Below, piece after piece: positions 1 through 7,750 of a stretch of DNA of 35,652 bases; positions within the stretch are counted from its first letter, which is position 1; each line of letters starts with the position of its first letter. This DNA is from Prevotella merdae (GTDB lineage Bacteria > Bacteroidota > Bacteroidia > Bacteroidales > Bacteroidaceae). The notes below the pieces were generated by a model that was not told where the DNA came from, did no database searches, and worked only from the letters and a program-made list of their open reading frames with translations. The translations under genes were made by a program, and so were the position numbers. The DNA lies in NCBI RefSeq assembly GCF_900290275.1, contig NZ_LT985325.1, positions 1 to 35,652 of the forward strand. The letters run 5' to 3'.

Positions 1-126
1 AATGGAGGCGTATCTCGAATGGTATCCAAAATAGGAACCGCCGTATGCGGAACCGCACGTACGGTGGTGTGAGAGGTCGGAAAACGAAAGTAGGAAGAAA
101 ACTGCTTCGTTTTCCTCCTACTCGAT
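1..126 (+). mobile_element. 3' end of a group II intron (domains V and VI), cut by the window edge
   Basis: Bases 35-70 fold into a domain V hairpin. The lower stem contains CGCCGTAT and is closed by ACGGTGGT. The upper stem is GCGG/CCGC, with the usual bulge ACG on the 3' side. GTGAGAGGTCGG follows, a stretch commonly seen downstream of domain V in bacterial introns. Bases 90-102 (GTAGGAAGAAAAC) pair with 109-121 (GTTTTCCTCCTAC) with one A/C mismatch, consistent with domain VI and a branch-point A. The intron probably ends at the AT of TCGAT (122-126). The reverse transcriptase ORF must lie left of the window. The ribozyme points toward the 3' end of the hsp20 gene, which starts only 11 bases further on. 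The CGC-like triad may suggest class C, but one hairpin is not enough to assign it. Confidence 0.82.
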
Positions 127-137
127 TAATAGAAACG

Positions 138-599
138 TTATTTCACCTCAATGTTCTTCATAACCTTTGCTTCCTTCTCGGGTGTTGTCTTAGGAATCAC
201 AATGGTAAGGATGCCGTCGGCAACGCTTGCTGATATATTGTCGCGCTCCACCTCGTCGGGAAGAGTGTAGCTCTGCTCGTAGTTGCCATAGTAGAACTCA
301 TGGCGCAAGTAGCGTTCATGCCTCTCTTTGTTGCAACTACACTCCTTGTTTTCTTCCTTGTGTTCCATCTTGTTCTCGATAGCCATGTGAAGCAGACCCT
401 CATTTGTGACGTTGATGCGCACCCATTCCTTCTTAAGTCCAGGCACAGCCACCTCCATTATATATTCATCACACGTCTCTTTCACATTGATGGCAGGAGC
501 TGTAGTGCGTGTCTGCGGAACTTCCTCAGTGTTGAAGAAACTGTTGTCAAACCAATCGTTCAACCAATTTGAATAATTATTTCTGCGAACTAACAACAT
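138..599 (-). CDS. hsp20: Small heat-shock protein, Hsp20/alpha-crystallin family
   Basis: A cytoplasmic ATP-independent holdase that keeps unfolding proteins soluble for refolding by DnaK/ClpB-type machines (family knowledge). The 153-residue length is typical. The N-terminal arm begins MLLVRRNNYSNWLNDWFDN. The alpha-crystallin core runs from about residue 35 to 145, with the conserved AVPGLKK-type turn (VAVPGLKKEWV), a DGILTIVIPK strand and the C-terminal I-x-I anchor within IVIPK. A Cys/Glu-rich insert (about residues 78-92, with two Cys) is a local oddity. The start is supported by GGAGG (609-613 on the other strand), nine bases upstream of ATG. Strong Shine-Dalgarno sequences are uncommon in this phylum. 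The gene is monocistronic, and its 3' end abuts the intron. Confidence 0.95.
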   Translation of the reverse strand: MLLVRRNNYSNWLNDWFDNSFFNTEEVPQTRTTAPAINVKETCDEYIMEVAVPGLKKEWVRINVTNEGLLHMAIENKMEHKEENKECSCNKERHERYLRHEFYYGNYEQSYTLPDEVERDNISASVADGILTIVIPKTTPEKEAKVMKNIEVK

Positions 600-871
600 A
601 ATGAAATACCTCCATTTTTATTTTTCTCGTCCTCTCTTCGCCCTGAGGTTCCGTCGGGATTTCAGTTTTGTTAATAATCTTGTTCTTGCCGCTTGCCTCT
701 ATTGGTTTCGGCTTTCATTATGTCATTATTCAACTAATGTGCCAACCGCATTTAGACAATGTCAAGTTGACATTTTAACCAAATTTGTCAGATAAGTGTG
801 TTAAATTGTCATGTTTAAAGATTGTATTTATTATTTAACACGGAAAATATTGGTATTGAGTGTAAAAATAA
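600..871. other. Divergent intergenic region between hsp20 and the metal operon
   Basis: No gene is seen here. The region holds the hsp20 ribosome-binding site (609-613), AT-rich spacer, and the 15-base motif at 813-827 shared with the region ahead of the second metal TonB receptor. A clear promoter for hsp20 was not found. Confidence 0.6.
813..827 (+). promoter_or_regulatory. Shared 15-base motif GTTTAAAGATTGTAT, copy 1
   Basis: Identical to bases 10025-10039, which precede the other metal-related TonB receptor. Here it lies 44 bases upstream of the -7 box at 872-879, a position suited to an activator or repressor. The AraC/HMA regulator encoded at 9459-10013 is the obvious candidate to bind it, but that is inference. 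Confidence 0.45.
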
Positions 872-879
872 TACCTTTG
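850..879 (+). promoter_or_regulatory. Bacteroidales-type promoter for the small His/Cys-rich gene
   Basis: The -7 element is TACCTTTG at 872-879, a full match to TAnnTTTG. TTG at 850-852 lies 19 bases upstream as a weak -33 element. Transcription would begin very close to the ATG at 888, giving a nearly leaderless message. Confidence 0.6.
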
Positions 880-887
880 CACTCAAA

Positions 888-1244
888 ATGATAAACAGAA
901 GACACGTTCGCTTTGCATGGTTGCTGATATTGGTGTACTTGCCAATGTTGGTGATGGTAAGCTTCCACCATCATAATAATAAGGTGGAGGAATATGCTGT
1001 TGTGTCTTGTTGTCAGGATTGTCTGCATCATGTGCATCACAGCGGACATATTGCCTCAAGCCAGACTCTTACGCACGATTGTGTGCTCTGTCAGTTTCAG
1101 AGCACATCATATCTTGTGCCAGTAGTGGCTATGTTGGTAACTGTCGCTGTTGTGAAGAGGCTCACAGTTCTTGTGCATTGCCCAAAGGTAAGGCTGAGGA
1201 ACGTGAGCGTAAGAAGCACGAGAGCACCGCCTTATTGTTGGTAA
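888..1244 (+). CDS. Small His/Cys-rich membrane-associated protein upstream of a TonB receptor (DUF6769-like)
   Basis: 118 residues from ATG 888, chosen because the promoter at 872-879 excludes the in-frame start at 822. It has one N-terminal hydrophobic segment (FAWLLILVYLPMLVMVSF), then FHHHNN, CCQDCLHHVHHSGH and HDCVLCQF. It ends with a second hydrophobic stretch (YLVPVVAMLVTVAVV) and a basic tail. These His and Cys clusters look like a metal-binding site on the periplasmic side. Proteins of this shape are frequent ahead of metal TonB receptors in Bacteroidales, and I believe they are grouped as DUF6769, though I am not certain of that name. It probably forms an operon with the receptor 85 bases downstream. 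The metal is unknown; Zn or Cu are plausible. Confidence 0.7.
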   Translation: MINRRHVRFAWLLILVYLPMLVMVSFHHHNNKVEEYAVVSCCQDCLHHVHHSGHIASSQTLTHDCVLCQFQSTSYLVPVVAMLVTVAVVKRLTVLVHCPKVRLRNVSVRSTRAPPYCW

Positions 1245-1329
1245 ATACATATTAAATAGTGGTTGCGACGTTATTGTTGTAACCCTTGGATTATTTTCCA
1301 AAGAAACTCCAACAATAAGAATAAAATAA

Positions 1330-3489
1330 ATGAAGACAATATATAAATCATTGTTACTGATGGGCGTATGCTCGTCGGCAACAGTCCCCTCTATGGCTAT
1401 GACAGAAGAAGCTGATTCAACACATCATCAGCCATTGACAGAAACTAATGTAAAGCTAAATGAGGTTGTGGTAACCGGACTAACAGGGCAACAAAAGCTT
1501 GTAACATCGGCTTCGCCTATAAGTGTTGTGTCGCCAAAACAACTTGAATCCCAACCTTCCACAAATATCATTGATGCCATAAGCCGTCAACCGGGAGTGT
1601 CGCAGATAACCACTGGTAGCGGTATTTCCAAACCTGTAATACGAGGAATGGGCTATAATCGTGTGGTTGTAGTAAATGACGGTATTCGTCAAGAAGGTCA
1701 GCAATGGGGCGATGAGCATGGAGTAGAGATTGATGCGGCTTCTGTTCATTCGGTAGAGATACTCAAAGGTCCTGCAAGCTTGATGTATGGCTCTGATGCT
1801 TTGGCTGGTGTTATAGTGTTCAATAGTGCGCCGGTATTGCCGATGGGCGAGATGGGGGCCAATGTAATGAGTGGTTATCAGTCGAACAACGGACTCTTTG
1901 ATTATTCGCTTAACTTTGCCGGCAATAAGCAAGGTTTTGTGTGGAATTCGCGATATAGTGGCAAGATGGCTCATGCTTATAAAAATAGGTATGACGGATA
2001 TGTATATGGCTCAGCCTATCGCGAACAGTCGTTCACGCAGATGCTTGGATGGAATCATAATGGCGGGCACACTCATCTTACGCTCGATTATTATCATTTT
2101 ACGCCAGGCATTGTTGAGGGCGAACGAGATGAGGAGACGGGCAATCTTGCAATGCCCGATGGTTTCAATCCCAAGAGTTACGGTCGTTCTCTGCCTTTTC
2201 AGCAAATCCACCACTACAAGGCTGTGCTCGACAATATGTGGTATGTAGGCGAGGGCAACATAAAATTGCTTGCTGCTTATCAACAAAACCGTAGACAGGA
2301 GTTTGAGGAGTCGCGAGACGAATGTGGTCTTGACCTTATGCTCCACACCGTAAACTACGACTTGCATTACACTTCGCCAATGCTTGGAGCATGGAAGATA
2401 GCCACTGGCATAAATGGTATGTGGCAAGAGTCGGTAAATAAAGGCTCCGAGTTTCTCATTCCGGATTATCGTCTGTTTGATTATGGCTTGTTTGCCACAG
2501 CAACTTGCTCTATTAATAAGATGAATCTTAGTGGCGGTGTGCGCTACGACCATCGTCATCTGCATGGCGATGCGCTTGTTGAAGACAATGATAACGACAA
2601 TGCCGATAGGGTGGAGCGTTTCAAAAACTTTAGCCGAGGATTTGATGGGTTCTCTGGTAGTTTAGGAATGGCTTATGAGCTGTTGCCCAATCTTAATTTC
2701 AAGGCAAATGTGTCGTGCGGCTTCCGTGCGCCAAATATTAGTGAGTTGGCATCGAATGGCGAGCACGAGGGAACACAGCGTTATGAGATAGGCAATACAG
2801 CATTGAAGCCCGAACAGAGTTGTCAGCTTGATCTTGGATTCGACTATACTTCGCAAATTGTGTCTGCACAGCTGTCACTATTTGCCAATCGTATCAGCAA
2901 CTATATCTTTAGTACCCGACTTGTCGACAGTAATGGTAATAATGTGATAACTGATGGCTCTGATACTTATAAGTTTACTTCGGGCGATGCTCGTCTTATG
3001 GGTGGCGAAGTGTATGTGGATGTTCATCCGTTAGAAAGATTACATATAGGCAATAGCTTCTCGTATGTCAATGCCGTGCAGCTTCATCAGCAAAGTGATG
3101 CCAAGTATCTGCCTTTTACTCCAGCACCTCGATGGCTTGGCGATGTGCGTTACGAGATAATGTGCGATGGCAGGACGTTTGACCATATGTATGTTAAGTT
3201 GGCTGTAGACTGTAATCTTCGTCAGAATCACTACTATGCAGCAGGTGGAACAGAGACGTCCACACCATCGTATACACTGCTAAACCTATATGCAGGAACA
3301 GATATAAAGAGCCATGGCAGACGCATAGCCTCTGTGTATGCATCATGCGAGAATATCACTAACCGTGCTTATCAGAATCATCTGAGTAGATTGAAGTATT
3401 TTGATGTAAACAAGGCGACTGGCAGAATGGGAGTGTTCAATATGGGGCGCAACTTTACGGTTAAAGTAGTTGTGCCTATTAGCTTGTAG
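1330..3489 (+). CDS. TonB-dependent outer-membrane receptor, metal-type
   Basis: 719 residues, the usual length for a simple TonB receptor without a carboxypeptidase-like N-terminal domain. A signal peptide (about residues 1-23, ending PSMAM) is followed by a TonB-box-like LNEVVVTG near residue 45. The plug domain shows SRQPGVSQITTGSGISKPVIRG and the hallmark VEILKGPASLMYGSDALAG. A 22-strand type barrel then runs to the C-terminus, ending in FTVKVVVPISL. The plug segment GQQWGDEHGVEID is characteristic of the Bacteroidetes receptors found with heavy-metal genes, distantly like ZnuD. It would import a metal or metallophore across the outer membrane using TonB/ExbBD energy. Pairing with the His/Cys-rich protein supports this. 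The exact substrate cannot be read from the sequence. Confidence 0.9.
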   Translation: MKTIYKSLLLMGVCSSATVPSMAMTEEADSTHHQPLTETNVKLNEVVVTGLTGQQKLVTSASPISVVSPKQLESQPSTNIIDAISRQPGVSQITTGSGISKPVIRGMGYNRVVVVNDGIRQEGQQWGDEHGVEIDAASVHSVEILKGPASLMYGSDALAGVIVFNSAPVLPMGEMGANVMSGYQSNNGLFDYSLNFAGNKQGFVWNSRYSGKMAHAYKNRYDGYVYGSAYREQSFTQMLGWNHNGGHTHLTLDYYHFTPGIVEGERDEETGNLAMPDGFNPKSYGRSLPFQQIHHYKAVLDNMWYVGEGNIKLLAAYQQNRRQEFEESRDECGLDLMLHTVNYDLHYTSPMLGAWKIATGINGMWQESVNKGSEFLIPDYRLFDYGLFATATCSINKMNLSGGVRYDHRHLHGDALVEDNDNDNADRVERFKNFSRGFDGFSGSLGMAYELLPNLNFKANVSCGFRAPNISELASNGEHEGTQRYEIGNTALKPEQSCQLDLGFDYTSQIVSAQLSLFANRISNYIFSTRLVDSNGNNVITDGSDTYKFTSGDARLMGGEVYVDVHPLERLHIGNSFSYVNAVQLHQQSDAKYLPFTPAPRWLGDVRYEIMCDGRTFDHMYVKLAVDCNLRQNHYYAAGGTETSTPSYTLLNLYAGTDIKSHGRRIASVYASCENITNRAYQNHLSRLKYFDVNKATGRMGVFNMGRNFTVKVVVPISL

Positions 3490-3514
3490 TATTTTGCATC
3501 ATAACCTTATTAAA

Positions 3515-3555
3515 ATCTCCGACAAACTGTATACATAGTTTGTCGGGGATTTTTT
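3515..3555 (+). terminator. Rho-independent terminator of the TonB receptor
   Basis: A 14-bp stem (3515-3528 with 3537-3550; core CCGACAAACT/AGTTTGTCGG), an 8-base loop, then TTTTT. Confidence 0.92.
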
Positions 3556-3559
3556 ATGA

Positions 3560-3739
3560 GCCGATGCTCATTATCGGCAAAGGCATATAAAACGGTCGAA
3601 GCAATTCTATATCGATGTGCTCGAATTAAGAATCGTTAGTGGGTATTATTGTAAGGAACACGCCTCGTGGAAGGCTGACTGTTGTTTTGTGTTCTTCAAC
3701 GACCCCGACAGGTTGCCGATAGGACTGTATGAAAAATAA
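3560..3739 (+). pseudogene. Possible gene remnant, origin not recognised
   Basis: An open frame of 59 codons without a convincing start ends in TAA at 3737-3739. Its C-terminal part (SWKADCCFVFFNDPDRLPIG then LYEK) has protein-like composition, whereas the bases around it do not. I do not recognise the family. It could be the tail of a deleted gene or chance. The rest of 3490-4168 holds a terminator, AT-rich DNA and a promoter, and no other gene is visible. Confidence 0.25.
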
Positions 3740-3919
3740 GAAGATATTATGAGATTGAACGGCTTACGCTCGGCCTAAATCTACAAAACAAATAATAACC
3801 ATAAGAAACGTAATAAATAGATAAGATTTCATATTGTTCTGTTTTGCTTATTTTTATATTTAAAATGCCGTTTTTGTTGATAAATATGAATTAAAATGGA
3901 AAAAATATAAGAAAAATGT

Positions 3920-3950
3920 TTGCGGTATGTAAAAAAAGATGTTACTTTGC
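3920..3950 (+). promoter_or_regulatory. Promoter for the secreted-protein pair
   Basis: A -33 TTTG (3920-3923), 19-base spacer and -7 TTACTTTG (3943-3950). One base departs from TAnnTTTG. It implies a leader of about 210 bases before the ATG at 4169. No riboswitch fold was recognised in that leader. Confidence 0.5.
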
Positions 3951-4168
3951 AAAATATATAATACTCTTTTTGAATAAAAACCAAATCGTAGAGTTGAAAA
4001 CTGTTGATATTATACGATGTTTGATAAGAATTTGATGGCGGCATAATCTGCTACGTGTGGTGGAAAAAGTGCAAGTGTTGTCCGTTTCAGTGATATAATC
4101 AATAAAGCCAATAGAAGCATATTTTGCACAAATGTGAACTTTATTGGTAAAACTTAAACAAAACCATT

Positions 4169-5767
4169 ATGAAGAAATTTTTATCTTTTATGTTTATGGT
4201 GATGTCTGTAACTGCCCTTTTCGCGCAGAATGTGATGAAACCTAACGAAGTTGTGTTTGGGCATCATGCTAAAAACGCAATGAAAGTGAAAAAAGTTGCC
4301 TCAGACGAATTTTTGACAACTGCACCTGAAGGTAAGTCGGACATCTATTATCGCACTGGACGCTCATTTTATGATAATAGTTATCAGACAATTCTTACAC
4401 GCTCTGATGGTTCGGCTACATGTATAGTTTTTACTGACGACAATAAGGTTTACATTCAGAATCCAATTTCAAGATTCATAACCGATACATATATTGTAGG
4501 TGATGTGGCAGATAATATCATCACTATAAAGACTCCGCAGCTTCTTGGATTAGTGGACGATTATGGATACTACAAGAAATATTATGTACAAAGAATGGTC
4601 CTTAATGAAGCGGGAAACAATTATTGTGTAGATACATCTTGTAACGAAATAAAGTTGAAGGTGCAGGATGATGGTTCTATTAAGCAATTAGACGATAATG
4701 TGCTGCTCGGTTTGGTTGATGATAAGGGTGCTTGGGCATATTATGGCGATTATGAGATGCTTTTCTCGCCAGTGACTGATAAGAAGGTGGAGCTCCCACA
4801 GACTGCAGTTCCTGAGAAGTGGAAAATGTTGTGGAATGGCTATAATGATACTGATATCTATGTTGCTTTCGACAACAATGATGTTTATGTGAAAGGACTT
4901 AGTGTGGCTTTGCCTGAAAGTTATGTCAAGGGAAGCATCACAGACAATGGTACTGTTGTTTTTGAGAAAGGACAATATCTAGGTGCTGACACTCTTATTT
5001 CAGAATATCATCTGTATCTCGGAATGGGAAGTGTTGATACAGTATACAATGAAAAAACATATCAGGACGAGGAGGTTATTCACTTGATGAAGAGTCTGCC
5101 TTTCAGATATGATGCCGAAAAGAAGGTTATGTCGTCAGATTCACTGTTGCTTTTGATGGGAGGCAAGGAAGACCGTATTATCGCAGACCGTATTGATGCG
5201 CCTACTTTTAAATATCAGAAAGAATTGGTTGCTCCTTGCAAGCCTCTCGACCCTGTTTTCGTATACTACAAGCCATATAATCCTTCTGATGGCTATGGTA
5301 TGTATCAGTTTGACATTCCACGTGAGGATGTTGAGGGTAATATTATACCTGCTGACTGCATGAAGTATAGCATCTATTTCGACGACGAGTTGTTTACCTT
5401 CATGAAGGATGAATATTTCTTTATTCCAGAAGAGATGACAGAGGTGCCTTTTACATATAAGGACGATTTTGATTTCTTCATTGACGGCATCACTCATACA
5501 GTATTCTTCTATTCACAGGGATTCTCAAAGATGGGTGCTCAGTCTATAATTACCATTAATGGTGAAAAGGCATATTCAAACATAGTATACAATACTGGCG
5601 ACAGTACAACTGGTGTTGACAAGGTGGGTTCTGTAGCCACTGGTGTCAAGAGAGTGGAATTCTATGATTTGAATGGACATCGTTTGGCAAAACCAGTCAA
5701 TGGAGTGATGCTTAAGAAGGTCATCTATGATAATGGTGATGTCAAAACCACTAAGATTGTGAAATAG
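4169..5767 (+). CDS. Secreted protein with Prevotella-type C-terminal sorting tail
   Basis: 532 residues. The signal peptide MKKFLSFMFMVMSVTALFAQ is cleaved after AQ. The body is rich in Asp, Tyr and Val with predicted beta structure and no catalytic motif I recognise. The last about 60 residues (YDLNGHRLAKPVNGVMLKK, then a VIYDNG and TTKIVK ending) match the pattern of C-terminal domains on Prevotella surface or secreted proteins, which resemble type IX secretion signals. That the protein is exported is therefore well supported; the route is inferred. It lies 32 bases ahead of the Omp28-like gene, which has a related tail, so the two probably form an operon and may act together at the cell surface. 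Confidence 0.75.
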   Translation: MKKFLSFMFMVMSVTALFAQNVMKPNEVVFGHHAKNAMKVKKVASDEFLTTAPEGKSDIYYRTGRSFYDNSYQTILTRSDGSATCIVFTDDNKVYIQNPISRFITDTYIVGDVADNIITIKTPQLLGLVDDYGYYKKYYVQRMVLNEAGNNYCVDTSCNEIKLKVQDDGSIKQLDDNVLLGLVDDKGAWAYYGDYEMLFSPVTDKKVELPQTAVPEKWKMLWNGYNDTDIYVAFDNNDVYVKGLSVALPESYVKGSITDNGTVVFEKGQYLGADTLISEYHLYLGMGSVDTVYNEKTYQDEEVIHLMKSLPFRYDAEKKVMSSDSLLLLMGGKEDRIIADRIDAPTFKYQKELVAPCKPLDPVFVYYKPYNPSDGYGMYQFDIPREDVEGNIIPADCMKYSIYFDDELFTFMKDEYFFIPEEMTEVPFTYKDDFDFFIDGITHTVFFYSQGFSKMGAQSIITINGEKAYSNIVYNTGDSTTGVDKVGSVATGVKRVEFYDLNGHRLAKPVNGVMLKKVIYDNGDVKTTKIVK

Positions 5768-5799
5768 CAAGTTGTCTGATTATGTAAAAAAAATACCTT

Positions 5800-7680
5800 A
5801 TGAAGAAATCATTAGCATTGACGATATTATGCCTCGTTTTTGCTGTTCAGGCTAAGGCAGGCAATATATTGAATTTTAGTTACGGAAAGGACAACTCCGC
5901 ATTGCAGTTTTGGGGAACGTCTAAGACGGAAACCTATGATGTGGCAATAAAGGTGGATGATGCTTATCTGGCAGGTAGAAACATTAGATCAGTGTCGGTT
6001 CCATTTAATGTGGCTAACGCTATGGATGTCAAGGTATGGTTGTCTACAGAGTTGAAGTTGAAAACCATTGAAAATGGAAAGAAGGTTAATGATGCGGACA
6101 TCATGACTGTTGACGCAGTGATGGAGGATGGTAAGTTGACAGCTGTGTTGCCAGAGAAATATTCTCTTCCATCAAATGGCGTTTATGTGGGTTATTCGTT
6201 CACATTGGCTGACAATCAGAATGGGTCTGCACAACCGGTGAGTGTGTTTAATGAAACTAATTCAAACGGTTTGTATGTCCATACGTCAAGAAGCTACCGC
6301 TCTTGGATGTCGCTTTCTGAGTCATTGAATATGGTGTCGGCTATGACGGTTACGTTTGATGGTGATTTTGTTGATGATGCTGCCAGATTGCTTTTGCCAA
6401 AAGATTTCCATGCAGCATGGCATTCTGCGAAGACTCTTAATGCAACTCTTGTCAATAAAGGTAAGTCCGACATCAAATCAATCGACTATGTATATGAACT
6501 TAATGGTAAGACTTTCAACGGACATTATGAGTTGCCTGAACCTCTTCCGTCGAAGTTCAACAGTTCTGTTCCTGTCAGCTTGCCTGTCGGACCGTTTGAT
6601 TTTACCGGTAAGTATGATATGAAGGTAATGGTGACAAAGGTGAATGACAAGGATAATGGCTCGTTGGTAGAAGGCTCAGTATCGGTAGGATTGTTTGAGT
6701 TCATACCCGTGCACCGTCCTGTTGTAGAGAACTATATGGCAGTTTGGGGTGGATATTGTCCGCGTGCTATAGCAGCTGTAGAGATTATGAAAGAGAAGCA
6801 TCCTGATTTTGTATCATACTCTTATCATATACTTGATGGTATGCACATTATTGCAGAAGAGCAGTTGCCAAATCCTACATCCGAATTCTTGCCAACTACT
6901 TGGATCGAGCGTCGTTATATGACAGATGTTTATAGTGGTTCGAAAGGTGTGAAAACTGAGTTTGCCTTTGATAAAGATTGGGCATTGATGGTTGACAGTT
7001 TTGCTATGGCGGATGTTAAGGCCGAAGCCGTGCTTAAAGCTGGCTACGGTGATTGTGTGGATGCCAATGCCACGATTAAGTTTGTTGATGTTGACAAGTC
7101 AAAGACCTATAGGGTGGAATTCGTGCTTGTAGCCGACGGACTGAAAGGTAGCGGTGAGGATTGGGAACAGTTGAATTATTACTCGATGATGTACGATTAT
7201 GAGTCTGCTCCAGGCATGGTAAAATATGTAGAGATGGATGAAAACATCAGGGACATGGTATACGACGACATCGCTATTGCCAATTCGAGTTACTCGCCTG
7301 TTTCTTCAGGTGCTGTTCTGACAATTCCAAATGATGCGGACAATTATATTGATTATAAGACATCGTTCAAATTTTATCTTGACGAGTGTTTCTGCACATA
7401 CGGACCTAACAGTGGCAAACGACTGGCTCAAAATAACGACAAACTTAGCATAGTAGCTCTTCTTATTGAAAACGAAACAGGCAGGGTTGTCAACTCACAT
7501 AAGGTAAAGGTTCAGACATCAACTACTGGAATCGCAGGTGTTGAAAACGATTCTAATATTGAGAAAACAGAATATTACAATTTGTCAGGAGTAAAAATAG
7601 ACAAACTGTTAAAGGGTATTGTAATAAGGAAAAACGTGAAAAACGGAAATGTGGAAGTGAAAACAATTATGTTTCCGTAA
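5800..7680 (+). CDS. Secreted Omp28-like (thioredoxin-fold) protein lacking the first CxxC cysteine
   Basis: 626 residues. The signal peptide MKKSLALTILCLVFAVQAKA is cleaved before G. Residues about 20-300 are beta-rich and unassigned. Residues 308-350 (VVENYMAVWGGYCPRAIAAV) resemble the Omp28/thioredoxin-like signature that normally reads TWCGxCPR. Here the first Cys is Gly317, leaving only Cys320, so a dithiol redox role looks lost. A long beta-rich C-terminal region follows. It ends in a sorting-like tail (YYNLSGVKIDKLLKGIVIRK) similar to that of the preceding gene. It probably forms an operon with 4169-5767. A terminator follows the stop. Confidence 0.75.
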   Translation: MKKSLALTILCLVFAVQAKAGNILNFSYGKDNSALQFWGTSKTETYDVAIKVDDAYLAGRNIRSVSVPFNVANAMDVKVWLSTELKLKTIENGKKVNDADIMTVDAVMEDGKLTAVLPEKYSLPSNGVYVGYSFTLADNQNGSAQPVSVFNETNSNGLYVHTSRSYRSWMSLSESLNMVSAMTVTFDGDFVDDAARLLLPKDFHAAWHSAKTLNATLVNKGKSDIKSIDYVYELNGKTFNGHYELPEPLPSKFNSSVPVSLPVGPFDFTGKYDMKVMVTKVNDKDNGSLVEGSVSVGLFEFIPVHRPVVENYMAVWGGYCPRAIAAVEIMKEKHPDFVSYSYHILDGMHIIAEEQLPNPTSEFLPTTWIERRYMTDVYSGSKGVKTEFAFDKDWALMVDSFAMADVKAEAVLKAGYGDCVDANATIKFVDVDKSKTYRVEFVLVADGLKGSGEDWEQLNYYSMMYDYESAPGMVKYVEMDENIRDMVYDDIAIANSSYSPVSSGAVLTIPNDADNYIDYKTSFKFYLDECFCTYGPNSGKRLAQNNDKLSIVALLIENETGRVVNSHKVKVQTSTTGIAGVENDSNIEKTEYYNLSGVKIDKLLKGIVIRKNVKNGNVEVKTIMFP

Positions 7681-7696
7681 CGGGGTGAACTTTAAA

Positions 7697-7734
7697 AAAC
7701 AGTGCTGGTCCTAATTAAAGGATCGGCACTGTTT
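7697..7734. terminator. Bidirectional terminator between convergent genes
   Basis: AAACAGTGC (7697-7705) pairs with GCACTGTTT (7726-7734), with an inner GTCCT/AGGAT helix. It separates the convergent Omp28-like and DUF1703 genes. The stem is AT-flanked on both sides. Confidence 0.75.
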
Positions 7735-7750
7735 GCATTTAATATCCTGG

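Noticed and set aside
138..599. Overlapping frames 197-403 and 300-572 within hsp20
   Set aside because: They are shadows of the clear hsp20 frame with no family features.
729..745. Sigma-54-like promoter upstream of hsp20 (TTGGCACATTAGTTGAA, minus strand)
   Set aside because: The -12 element reads GA instead of the nearly invariant GC, and no activator site is visible.
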